Of a stretch of DNA of 64,000 nt, positions 34,530 to 43,412 are shown in pieces; the stretch's first letter is position 1; every line of letters starts with the position of its first letter. The translations under genes and the position numbers were made by a program. Source of the DNA: PLanc-01 sp035342095 (lineage in GTDB: Bacteria; Planctomycetota; Phycisphaerae; Sedimentisphaerales; Anaerobacaceae); contig DAOQWL010000023.1 in the NCBI GenBank assembly GCA_035342095.1, forward strand, positions 4,189 through 68,188. The letters run 5' to 3'. Under the pieces are notes generated by a model, which did not search any database, had not been told where the DNA came from, and saw only the letters and a list, made by a program, of their open reading frames with translations.

Positions 34530-37500
34530 GGATTCTTCTGATGCCCGGAAGGAGGCTGGGTCCTGGGACTTCCTGATTGTCACGGCCTCGAACGAACGGC
34601 AGGCGCAGGCCTACGAGGCACAACTGACCCTGCGCCGCGAACTCGGTCTGCTGGGCGACATTCGCGAGGCAATCGTGGTCGCCGATCCCGGCGGCAAGCG
34701 AGTCGGCAGCGGCGGCAGCACTCTCTTGTGCCTGATGGAGGTCCTGCATCGGCAGATGGGTCCGAGACTGGCCGAATCGGACCCGCGAGCGTGGGAACGG
34801 ACGCTGAGCGAGCTTCGCATCCTCATCGTCCACGCAGGCGGCGATTCCCGGCGCCTGCCGGCCTATGGCCCCTGCGGGAAGATCTTCATCCCCGTACCGG
34901 GCGAGAACGACAGCGCCGTCTGCCTGAGCCTGTTCGACCGCCAGTTGCCGACGTACCTGGCCCTGCCGGCCTCGGCGCCGGGATGCGGGCAGATCGTCAT
35001 CACCTCCGGCGACGTCCTGCTGCGATTCGACCCGACGAGCGTTCGGTTCACGAGAAAGGGTATCACCGGCCTGGCGTGTTACGCCCAGCCGGAGCAGGCA
35101 AGCCGCCACGGTGTCTTCTGCTGTGGCCAGGATGATCAGGTCAAACGGTACCTCCAGAAACCTCCCATTGCCGAGCAGAGGAAACAGGGCGCGATCGACT
35201 CCTACGGCCAGTCGTGTCTCGATATCGGCGTGATGCACTTCGACGCCGCCACTGCGGTCCGGCTCCTGCAGTTGTTCGGCGCCAGAGCCAACGCTCGCGG
35301 AAAGCTCGTCCTGACGGGTAAACGCGGCCAGGCCGTCATGGATCGCGGATTGGATTTCTATCGCGAAATCTGCTGCGCCATGGGCATAGAGGCAACCGCC
35401 GATCACCATGTCCGCTCGGCGCGGGACAGCGGGTCTCGATGGACGCCCGCCATGCTGAGCGATCTATTCAAGACTCTGTCGAGCATCCCTTTCAACGTGC
35501 AATTGCTTTGCCGCTGCGATTTTCTGGATTTCGGGGCCAGCCGGGGAATCCTCAGCAGCGGCGCCCGCCTGCTCCAGGAGGATCGCGGTGTCTCGCAACT
35601 GCGGGCTTTCCTCGACATCAACAACGAGATCGCCGCGGAGGGGTCGGTACAAGGATCCGCGAGCTGGGTCGAGGGATGCCGAATTCGCTCGTCGCTGACT
35701 CTGGGCGGCAACAACGTCGTGGTCGGCGTCGATCTGGAGGAGCCGGTCTCCCTGCCGGCCGGCGCGTGTCTCGACGTCATCGGCGGACGCGACACAACGG
35801 GTCGCAACGTCTGGTTCGTGCGATGCTACGGCGTGGACGACGCCTTCAAAGCGTCTATCGACGAAGGGGCGGTCTTCTGCGGCATGGAGTTGTCTGTGTG
35901 GCTCGCGGACGTCGGGGCAAACCAGGAGGAGGTCTGGGACGCAAGCGTCGGACCGAAAGACCGGACGATCTGGAATGCCCGCCTCTTCCCGGCGGTCCAG
36001 GAACACGGACAATACCGACGGTGGCTCTGGATGTTCGACCCGGGCAGTGCCTCGCAGGATCAGCGACAGGCGTGGCGGTCCACCCCGCGGTACAGTCTCG
36101 AACAGATCCTGGCGCTGACCGATCACAAGGCGTTCTACGAGCGACGCAGCCAGATTCGAGCGGAGTTGATCCGCAACTCGCTGCAGTGGGCATTTCGACC
36201 GCAGAGCGGATTCTCCTCGCGAGAACTCGCCTGGCTCGTGAAGACGGCCCGGCGCCCCGCGCAGTGGGTGGCCGAGACCCTGAGACAGGCCTGTCGATGC
36301 TCGTCAGACGAAGAGGGACAGGGAACCGCAGCGCTGGTGTTCCCGCGCGTGATCCACACCTTGGGCTCGGCCCTGACCGAGGCATACAAGGGCGCCGACA
36401 GATCGGTGGATCGAGCGTTGCCCGGTCTGATAGAAATGCTCGACTCGCCGACCCGTGATCGGCTCCGTCCAATCGGTCTGGACCCCAGCGGCGGGACCGC
36501 TCTCTCCCAATGGCGGGGCCGGATGCAGGACGCGGCGTTCGAAGGCCTGGGCCGGGTGATCGTCGCCAGCGGACTCGAAGGCGAGGCCCCGCCGCACAGC
36601 GTGCTGCGAAGCGACGAGATCGTGTGGGCGCGAGCCCCCGCCCGGCTCGATATCGGCGGCGGCTGGACGGACACCCCGCCGTACTCGCTCGAATGGGGCG
36701 GTTGCGTGACCAACGCCGCCATCGATCTGAACGGCCAGCCTCCCATTCAAGCCTATGTGCGAGTGATAAACAAACCGGTCATTCGGATCGGCTCCATTGA
36801 TCAGGGCGTCCGTATCGAGGTGAGCGAGTTCGAGGAACTGATGGACTACCCGGAGCCGACCAGCAACTTCGCACTGGCGAAGGCCGCCATGGCCCTCTCC
36901 GGCCTGGCGCCCAATGGAGGCCGAGGCGGCAAGAAGACTCTCAGGAAGACTCTCGAAGCCTTCGGAGGCGGCATCGAACTGACGACCCTGGCCGCAATCC
37001 CTAAGGGCAGCGGACTCGGGACGTCCAGCATCATGGGTGCCGTGATCGTCGCGGCGCTGGCCAGGACCATGGGCCGGCGACCGTCCCCGCGGGAGCTGTT
37101 CCACAGCGTGCTCCGCCTGGAGCAGGCCCTCACCACCGGCGGCGGCTGGCAGGATCAGATCGGCGGCGCCGTGGGCGGCGTCAAAATGATCGTCGCCGAG
37201 CCCGGTCTGGTCCCGGACGCTCGTATCCACTACGTGCCCTCGGACATCCTGAACCCGACCACCAATGGCGGTCAAACCCTGCTGTACTACACCGGGATCA
37301 CCCGCCTGGCGAAGAACATTCTCCATCAGGTCGTCGGAAGGTATCTGAATCGAGATCGCGACGCAGTGGCAACGCTCCGACGCATCGGGTCGGTGGCCCG
37401 GGACGTCATGGACGCCTTCATCCGCAAGGATATGGAGCGATTCGGTCGGCTCATGGACGTCGCATGGCGGCTCAACAAGCAACTGGACCCCAATAGCAGC

Positions 37501-37719
37501 AATGATGAGATCGAGGCCCTGTTCGCGCGGGTCGGGCCGCACATCTACGGCGGCAAGCTCCTCGGCGCCGGCGGCGGCGGATTCATGCTCCTGGTCTGCA
37601 AGTCGCCCGACGACGCGGCGGCCGTGCGGCATACCCTCGACGACGACCCGCCCAACGTTCGCGCACGGTTCTTCGACTTCGCCGTCAGCAACGAGGGATT
37701 GGTGGTAACCGTCTGCTGA
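34483..37719 (+). CDS. fkp: Bifunctional L-fucokinase / GDP-L-fucose pyrophosphorylase
   Basis: Salvages L-fucose to GDP-L-fucose in two steps: kinase to fucose-1-phosphate, then guanylyl transfer. The 1078-residue protein has the Bacteroides FKP layout. The N-terminal pyrophosphorylase half includes ADPGGKRVGSGGSTLLCLME and VHAGGDSRRLPAYGPCGKIF. The C-terminal GHMP-kinase half includes APARLDIGGGWTDTPPYSLE, IPKGSGLGTSSIMGAVIVAA, TGGGWQDQIGGAVGG and KLLGAGGGGFMLLV. The first 20 residues (RNPSRPLRPLRL) come from repeat DNA; the functional start may be TTG 34528, and no clear ribosome binding site precedes the ATG. Its place in the locus predicts a fucosylated polysaccharide. Confidence 0.93.
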   Translation: MSAKRNPSRPLRPLRLDSSDARKEAGSWDFLIVTASNERQAQAYEAQLTLRRELGLLGDIREAIVVADPGGKRVGSGGSTLLCLMEVLHRQMGPRLAESDPRAWERTLSELRILIVHAGGDSRRLPAYGPCGKIFIPVPGENDSAVCLSLFDRQLPTYLALPASAPGCGQIVITSGDVLLRFDPTSVRFTRKGITGLACYAQPEQASRHGVFCCGQDDQVKRYLQKPPIAEQRKQGAIDSYGQSCLDIGVMHFDAATAVRLLQLFGARANARGKLVLTGKRGQAVMDRGLDFYREICCAMGIEATADHHVRSARDSGSRWTPAMLSDLFKTLSSIPFNVQLLCRCDFLDFGASRGILSSGARLLQEDRGVSQLRAFLDINNEIAAEGSVQGSASWVEGCRIRSSLTLGGNNVVVGVDLEEPVSLPAGACLDVIGGRDTTGRNVWFVRCYGVDDAFKASIDEGAVFCGMELSVWLADVGANQEEVWDASVGPKDRTIWNARLFPAVQEHGQYRRWLWMFDPGSASQDQRQAWRSTPRYSLEQILALTDHKAFYERRSQIRAELIRNSLQWAFRPQSGFSSRELAWLVKTARRPAQWVAETLRQACRCSSDEEGQGTAALVFPRVIHTLGSALTEAYKGADRSVDRALPGLIEMLDSPTRDRLRPIGLDPSGGTALSQWRGRMQDAAFEGLGRVIVASGLEGEAPPHSVLRSDEIVWARAPARLDIGGGWTDTPPYSLEWGGCVTNAAIDLNGQPPIQAYVRVINKPVIRIGSIDQGVRIEVSEFEELMDYPEPTSNFALAKAAMALSGLAPNGGRGGKKTLRKTLEAFGGGIELTTLAAIPKGSGLGTSSIMGAVIVAALARTMGRRPSPRELFHSVLRLEQALTTGGGWQDQIGGAVGGVKMIVAEPGLVPDARIHYVPSDILNPTTNGGQTLLYYTGITRLAKNILHQVVGRYLNRDRDAVATLRRIGSVARDVMDAFIRKDMERFGRLMDVAWRLNKQLDPNSSNDEIEALFARVGPHIYGGKLLGAGGGGFMLLVCKSPDDAAAVRHTLDDDPPNVRARFFDFAVSNEGLVVTVC

Positions 37720-37731
37720 GGACGTAATAGT

Positions 37732-39222
37732 CTGGCAAAGCACTATTTGTTGGTATTGGCCGCGGCGGGAGTTCTGTACGGGATCAGTTGTGCGCCGGGG
37801 GCCGCCTGGCAGGACAGCGGCCTGATCCAGCACCGTGTCTGGCATGGCGATGTCGAGGGCCGTCTTGGGCTGGCCCTGTCGCATCCGCTGTACTATCTCG
37901 TCGCCATCGGAGCCGGCCATGTCCCGCTCGGCGAGTTCGGCCGGCGAGTGAACTGCGTCTCGGCCTTCTTCGGGGCCGTCGCGGCGGCGAACCTCTTCCT
38001 GCTGGTGCGGCTGTGGCTCGGCAAGGTCTTCCCCGCGGTGATTGCCGCGGTCACGCTGGCGTTGTCGCACACGTTCTGGTGGCACGCGAGCATTGCGGAG
38101 ACGTATACGCTGTGGGCGGCGCTGTTCCTGGGCGAGTTGATCTGTCTACTGCAATACACCAGGACCTACAGAACAGGATTCCTCTATCTGCTCGGACTCC
38201 TGAACGGCATGGCGGTCGCGGTCCATATGCTCGGGTCGATCCCGCTGGCCTGCTACGCTGTCTTCATCGTGATTCTGCTCCTGCGCAGAACCATCCGTCC
38301 CAAAGATGCGGCGATCGTCGCGATGCTGTGGATTGTCGGCGCGTTGCCTTATGAGTACGTGATCGTCAGGGAATTCCTCCACACCGGCGATCTCGTCGGC
38401 ACACTCGCCTCCGCAGCCTTCGGAAGCCGCTGGCGGGCCGACGTGCTGAACACGACCTTGTCCTGGAGAATCGCGAGGGAGAACCTCCTTCTGATCGGCT
38501 TGAACTTCCCGACGCCGAACATCCTGCTGTTTCTCGCAGGTTGCTGTGCTCTGCGACGCACCCAGCCCACAGCCTTTCGCAACGTGGTCCTGGCCGCGGG
38601 AGCGATGTTCCTGGTGTTCGCATTCCGGTACACCGTGCCGGATCGGTACGCGTTCTTCATTCCGTTCTACTGCCTCGTCGCGGTTGGGATCGGCCTGGGA
38701 GCACAGGAGGTTATGTCACGAACCCGTCGGCAGTGCATGCAGTGCCTGATCGTGGCTCTCACCCTGCTGCCGGTCGGCGTCTATGCGGCAGCGCCGGAAC
38801 TGGCCCAGCGAATGAACCTGCGAATCGGGACCCGCCAGGACATCCCCTGCCGCAACGATTACGAGTACTTCCTCCGCCCGTGGAAGACAGGGTACACAGG
38901 GGCAGAGCGATTCGCCACGGAGGCGATGGAGAATGTCGAGGATGGCGCGATCGTCCATGCGGATATCACAACCGTCTTCCCGCTTCTGTATGTCCAAGAG
39001 ATCAAGGGCATCCGGCCGGACGTCCGGATCGTTTCGACAATCGCCTGCACGGAGGGGGCCTCGCCTCTGACCGAGCAGACGATGGACATGGCGATTGCCG
39101 AGCACCCGGTCTACGTCGTTTCGGGAGCGCCGGGCTACTGTCCTGCATTCATTCTGAAGAAGCATCCCCTCGTCCAGGCGGGCCTGCTGTGGCGCGTGAC
39201 GAGAGGGACACAAGAGCACTGA
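37732..39222 (+). CDS. Polytopic membrane protein, DUF2723 (GT117)-like
   Basis: Hydrophobic protein of about 496 residues with roughly ten membrane segments, starting LLVLAAAGVLYGISCAPGAA, then WQDSGLIQHRVWHG and LALSHPLYYLVAIGAGHV. This resembles DUF2723 proteins, predicted lipid-linked sugar transferases related to protein O-mannosyltransferases. The soluble C-terminal part (from about residue 370) is not recognised. Start is uncertain: CTG 37732 gives MAKHYLLVL with GAGG 11 bases upstream, while TTG 37747 lacks a site. It is 12 bp after fkp in the same frame and 9 bp before the flippase, so it is part of the operon. Confidence 0.75.
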   Translation: MAKHYLLVLAAAGVLYGISCAPGAAWQDSGLIQHRVWHGDVEGRLGLALSHPLYYLVAIGAGHVPLGEFGRRVNCVSAFFGAVAAANLFLLVRLWLGKVFPAVIAAVTLALSHTFWWHASIAETYTLWAALFLGELICLLQYTRTYRTGFLYLLGLLNGMAVAVHMLGSIPLACYAVFIVILLLRRTIRPKDAAIVAMLWIVGALPYEYVIVREFLHTGDLVGTLASAAFGSRWRADVLNTTLSWRIARENLLLIGLNFPTPNILLFLAGCCALRRTQPTAFRNVVLAAGAMFLVFAFRYTVPDRYAFFIPFYCLVAVGIGLGAQEVMSRTRRQCMQCLIVALTLLPVGVYAAAPELAQRMNLRIGTRQDIPCRNDYEYFLRPWKTGYTGAERFATEAMENVEDGAIVHADITTVFPLLYVQEIKGIRPDVRIVSTIACTEGASPLTEQTMDMAIAEHPVYVVSGAPGYCPAFILKKHPLVQAGLLWRVTRGTQEH

Positions 39223-39231
39223 GCAGCAACC

Positions 39232-40773
39232 ATGGCCAAGACCGTCACCACGCCGCGAGCGCTGGTTCGCAACACGTTCTTCAATCTCCTCATGCTGATG
39301 AGCAACGCGGTCGTCGCGTTCTTCCTGATCCCGTTCTTCATCGGCCAACTCGGCAAAGACAGCTACGGCGTGTGGTACCTGATCGGAGACATCTTCCGCT
39401 ATCGCATCCTGCTGGGCATGGGGCTCAACAGCGCGATCAACCGAAGAATCCCCATGTACATGGCAAAGGACGACGAGGACGGCATTCGCAGGACCGTCAG
39501 CACGGCACTGTTCTTCTTCACCATCATCGCCATCGTGCTGGCGATCCTGACGCTCATCCTGGCGGCGAAGGTGGGCGACTGGTTTGCGATCCCGCCGGAG
39601 CTGGTCCGTGCGGCCGGCGGGCTGGTCCTGGTCGTCGGCCTGTCGTTCGCAGTCTCGACGCCGCTGCAACTGACGACCGCGGTACTGAGCGGATTGCAGC
39701 GATACGACATGGTGAGCATCGTGACGATCGTCGTCCTGGCGATTCGAACGGTGGTCACGGTCGTGCTTCTCCTTCGCGGTTACGGCTTGATCACCCTGGG
39801 ACTGATCTACGGTCTCAGCGAGGTCGTCGCTCGGGGCGTGCAGCACATCCTCGCTCGACGGTTGCTGCCCGCCGGCTACATCTCATGGCAAAACGTGGAC
39901 CGAGGCCTGCTCAAGGAAATGCTCTTCTACGGCATGAACACCTTCCTCTATGCGATGGGGACGCTGATCCTGTGCCGGGCCAGCACGACGATCATCGGGA
40001 TCTTCCTCCCGCCGGAGCAGATTACCATCTTCTCCAATCCCACCGTGAGCGTGCTGCTGCTCTCGGAGTTCCTCCAGGCCTTCACCGCGGCCATCAAGCC
40101 CGCAGTCAGCGACCTCGACGCGAGGGACAACCACTCGGGAGTCAAACTGATCGCGTTTCTGACGCAGAAGTACAGTCTGCTGGTCCTCATCCCGGCGGCG
40201 GCTTTCCTGATCGTGATGGGACGGGAGTTCCTGACGGTCTGGGTGGGCGACAAGTTCGACGAGCCCACCATCCGGTCCATGGTCCACATCCTGACGATCC
40301 TGACTGTGGGCTACTGCATGGTCCTGAGCCAGCATAGCAATTTTCTCGTCCTGGCCGGGCGAGGCGAGCACCGCGTCTTCGGAATCCTGATGGCCGTGGA
40401 GGCGGTGCTGTGCATCGGCGCAGCGGTCTTCTCTGTCGGAGTCCTGCACTGGGGTCTGGCAGGCGTCGCCTGGAGCAATCTGGTCCCCATGGCGCTGGTC
40501 GCAGGCATCATCATCCCGGTCTACTTCCATCACAAGATGAACATCCGAGCGGGGGAGAGCCTCTCGCAGGTCTGGCGGCCCGCGGTGCTGAGCACGGCGC
40601 CGAGCATCGTGCTGATCGTCGCTTGGAAGCGCCTGGCCCCGCCGGACTCATGGCTTGCCCTGTTCGCGGTCGTGGGCGCTGCGGCCCTCGTGACGGCGGT
40701 CTCCGCATGGCTCTTCGGCATGGGAGACATCGAACGTCAGCGTCTGCGCTCGGTCCTGAAACGCATTCATTGA
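39232..40773 (+). CDS. Oligosaccharide flippase (Wzx-like, MOP superfamily)
   Basis: Predicted to move lipid-linked oligosaccharide across the inner membrane. The 513-residue protein has about 14 hydrophobic segments and opens like Wzx/polysaccharide exporters: VRNTFFNLLMLMSNAVVAFF, then GVWYLIGDIFRYRILLGMGL, NSAINRRIPMYMAKDD. ATG at 39232 follows the preceding stop by 9 bases. It sits in the middle of the locus next to pyruvyl transferase and polymerase genes, as expected of a Wzx/Wzy-type pathway. Confidence 0.9.
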   Translation: MAKTVTTPRALVRNTFFNLLMLMSNAVVAFFLIPFFIGQLGKDSYGVWYLIGDIFRYRILLGMGLNSAINRRIPMYMAKDDEDGIRRTVSTALFFFTIIAIVLAILTLILAAKVGDWFAIPPELVRAAGGLVLVVGLSFAVSTPLQLTTAVLSGLQRYDMVSIVTIVVLAIRTVVTVVLLLRGYGLITLGLIYGLSEVVARGVQHILARRLLPAGYISWQNVDRGLLKEMLFYGMNTFLYAMGTLILCRASTTIIGIFLPPEQITIFSNPTVSVLLLSEFLQAFTAAIKPAVSDLDARDNHSGVKLIAFLTQKYSLLVLIPAAAFLIVMGREFLTVWVGDKFDEPTIRSMVHILTILTVGYCMVLSQHSNFLVLAGRGEHRVFGILMAVEAVLCIGAAVFSVGVLHWGLAGVAWSNLVPMALVAGIIIPVYFHHKMNIRAGESLSQVWRPAVLSTAPSIVLIVAWKRLAPPDSWLALFAVVGAAALVTAVSAWLFGMGDIERQRLRSVLKRIH

Positions 40774-40776
40774 GCT

Positions 40777-42069
40777 TTGGATAGCACGCTGCACATTCTG
40801 ATCGCGGACTACGTGCCGCTCGCCAACAAGGGCGAAGAGGCCATCGTCCGCGGCATCGAGGACATGTTGTCCGAAGGCCGGCCCGTCTCGCTCGGATTGT
40901 TCGACAACGTGCCCGAGGTGACACAGCGAGGAAATGTCACGATCTTCCCCAGGGAATGGCTCTTTCGGTTCGAGGGCAACTCCGCCCTCTCGCCGCGAGG
41001 CCGGATTCTCATGCAGATGTGGATCTCGGCGCGGCTTCGCATGGGAAGCTACGGCCCATTGAAGAACCTGACGTCGCGTGGCGCCCCGCAATGCCGGCCG
41101 CTACGGGATTTCTTCGAGCGGGCGCAGTACGTACTAGTCGGCCATGACGGCGTGTTTTGCGTCGAGTCCTGCGGCATCATCCACCTGGCGAAACAGCACG
41201 GCAAGCGTGCGGGCATCCTCGGCGCGAGCACGGGACTTGCGGGGGGCCGATTCTACAAGGCATGGCTCTACCGCCGGACGCTGGAGGAAGCCGACTTCTG
41301 CATCTTCCGCGAGGAGCACTCGTGCGAGAGCATCCGCCAGATCAGCCGCGATCCAGCCCAATTGCGAGTCGCTCCCGATCCCGCATTCGCGATGCGGCCC
41401 GATCCGCCCGAATCAGCCCGTGACGTGCTTGAACGAGACGATAGTTTCCGCAAGGCAAAGCAGACGGGCAGACCCATTGTCGCCGTGACTGCCTTGGAGA
41501 AGGGCCGAGTATACGCGGGGTTTCGACCCGACTTGCAGGGACTCGCCAAGCAACAGGCCCACGCGGCGTACCTTGCTGCCGTCCTCGATCCATTGGTCGC
41601 GAGACATCGGGCCTTCGTGTTATTCCTGCCGCACTCGGTCGAGCAGGCCGGCAGCGACATCGTCGCAGCACGGCACGTCGCCGAACAGATGAAGGCCGCA
41701 CCGAGCGACTACGCAATCCTGGAGCACGACTGCGGCGCGCGATTGCTCAAGAGCATCGTCCGCGAGTGCGATTTCCTCGTCGGCGAGCGGACGCACTCGC
41801 TGATCGGGGCGATGTCGGTGGGCACGCCGTTTGTGGCGATGACGAATCGCCAGGACACCCGCACGCATGGCATCCTCGGACAGATGTGCCGGTGCGAATC
41901 TCAGATCATCGACGTGGACGCGGTCGGCGAACGGGACGCATCACAAAGGGTCTGCGGGTTGTTCGAGAAGCGGGACGCGATCTGCATGTCCCTCGAACCG
42001 GTTCGACAAGGACTCTCCTCACAGATCGACGCCATAGTTCGTGTCATCAAGGGACATCCCGAGCAGTGA
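40777..42069 (+). CDS. Polysaccharide pyruvyl transferase family protein
   Basis: Family that adds ketal pyruvate (or related acyl groups) to sugars. The 430-residue protein shows DYVPLANKGEEAIVRGIEDM near the N-terminus and a GT-B-like C-terminal half with CDFLVGERTHSLIGAMSVGT, the typical conserved end region. It starts with TTG at 40777, three bases after the flippase stop. Its stop overlaps the GTG of the Fe-S protein gene (GTGA at 42066-42069), so the two are translationally coupled and likely act together. Confidence 0.85.
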   Translation: MDSTLHILIADYVPLANKGEEAIVRGIEDMLSEGRPVSLGLFDNVPEVTQRGNVTIFPREWLFRFEGNSALSPRGRILMQMWISARLRMGSYGPLKNLTSRGAPQCRPLRDFFERAQYVLVGHDGVFCVESCGIIHLAKQHGKRAGILGASTGLAGGRFYKAWLYRRTLEEADFCIFREEHSCESIRQISRDPAQLRVAPDPAFAMRPDPPESARDVLERDDSFRKAKQTGRPIVAVTALEKGRVYAGFRPDLQGLAKQQAHAAYLAAVLDPLVARHRAFVLFLPHSVEQAGSDIVAARHVAEQMKAAPSDYAILEHDCGARLLKSIVRECDFLVGERTHSLIGAMSVGTPFVAMTNRQDTRTHGILGQMCRCESQIIDVDAVGERDASQRVCGLFEKRDAICMSLEPVRQGLSSQIDAIVRVIKGHPEQ

Positions 42070-43370
42070 AAGACAGCGTGACAATCGAGTCAGTGGTCAA
42101 ACGCAGGCTGTGTACCGGCTGCGGCACCTGCGCCGGCATTTGCCCGCAGGAGGCCATCGAGATGACGGTGAACAGAAGGAAAGGCTGCTACCAGCCTCGT
42201 CTGGACACGACGCGATGCACACGCTGCGGACTCTGCTACAAGGCATGTCCCGGGCACGGCGTCGATTTCCAGGCGCTCGATGACTCGCTGTTCGGGCACG
42301 AGATCCCCCAGGACATCGCGCTGGGCCGATACCTGGCCTGCTACATCGGCCACGCGAGCGACACGGACGTTCGCTACGCCTGCGCTTCCGGCGGAATGGT
42401 CAGCGCCCTGCTGATCTTCGCGCTCGAAGAGGGCCTGATCGACGGCGCGCTGGTCACGCGGATGCAGCAGGGGAATCCGCTCCGCCCTGAACCGTTCATC
42501 GCACGGACCAGGACCGAAATCCTCTCGGCCGCGGGGTCGAAGTACTGCCCGGTCGCCGCCGGAGCGGCTCTGGAGGAAATCCTCCACACGCGCGGTCGAT
42601 TCGCGGTGGTGGGATTGTCCTGCCACATCCAGGGTATTCGCAAGGCCGAACAGCACATCCGAACGCTCAAGGAGCGGATTCGATATCGGATCGCCATTCC
42701 GTGCAGCCTGGACTACAGCTTCCGCGGCACCGAGCGCATCCTGCGGGCGCGCGGCATCCGGGCAGCGGACGTCGAGTCGCTCCAGTACCGCGGTCGCGGC
42801 TGGCCCGGCAGTATGTCGATCCGTCTGTCAGACGGGACCGAGCGAACGATCCCGCTCGACGAGTACTTCAGCGAGCTAAGCCCCCACTCGCTCCGACGGT
42901 GTACGCTGTGCAGCGACATGCTGGGCGAGTTGAGCGACCTGACCTGCGGCGACGCCTGGATTCCCGAGGTGATGCGGACCGACAAGACGGGCAGTTCCTT
43001 CGTCGTCTCGCGGACGCCGGAAGCGGAGGAACTCCTTGAAGCCGCGGCATCGAAGGAAGCAATCGCATTATCGGAGCTTGGCCTCCGGGAACTGCTGGCC
43101 TCCCAGGGAAATGCCCTGTTCAAGAAGAGGAAGCTCCCGGCCCGGATGCGGGTGTTCCGCTGGGCCGGTCGGAGCGTGCCGACGTACAACCAGACGCTGC
43201 TGGAGCCGACCCGCGAGGACTACATCAACACGCTGAAGTTCTATGCGGCCCGATACGCTCTGTCCGGAAACCACGCCGTCCTCGGGCGGCTCTTTCGCGC
43301 CGTCCAGTCCCTCAGACGCAGCAAATCGAGCGGCCCCTCGACGCCGGCACAGACGGAAGTCCTCGTCTGA
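42066..43370 (+). CDS. Coenzyme F420 hydrogenase/dehydrogenase beta-subunit-like Fe-S protein
   Basis: 434-residue soluble protein with two [4Fe-4S] motifs at the N-terminus (CTGCGTCAGICPQEAIEM and CTRCGLCYKACPG) and an FrhB/FdhB-type domain (YACASGGMVSALLIFALEEG, VVGLSCHIQGIRKAEQH, DMLGELSDLTCGDAWIPEV). FrhB relatives bind flavin and move electrons to F420. Copies in polysaccharide loci have no assigned reaction and often sit beside pyruvyl transferases. GTG start at 42066 overlaps the preceding stop by four bases. No F420-synthesis gene is visible here. A redox step on a sugar or its substituent is inference. Confidence 0.88.
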   Translation: MKDSVTIESVVKRRLCTGCGTCAGICPQEAIEMTVNRRKGCYQPRLDTTRCTRCGLCYKACPGHGVDFQALDDSLFGHEIPQDIALGRYLACYIGHASDTDVRYACASGGMVSALLIFALEEGLIDGALVTRMQQGNPLRPEPFIARTRTEILSAAGSKYCPVAAGAALEEILHTRGRFAVVGLSCHIQGIRKAEQHIRTLKERIRYRIAIPCSLDYSFRGTERILRARGIRAADVESLQYRGRGWPGSMSIRLSDGTERTIPLDEYFSELSPHSLRRCTLCSDMLGELSDLTCGDAWIPEVMRTDKTGSSFVVSRTPEAEELLEAAASKEAIALSELGLRELLASQGNALFKKRKLPARMRVFRWAGRSVPTYNQTLLEPTREDYINTLKFYAARYALSGNHAVLGRLFRAVQSLRRSKSSGPSTPAQTEVLV

Positions 43371-43412
43371 TGACGATAACGAGCGGGCCGGGACAGGTCG
43401 ATATCTCTTGCG

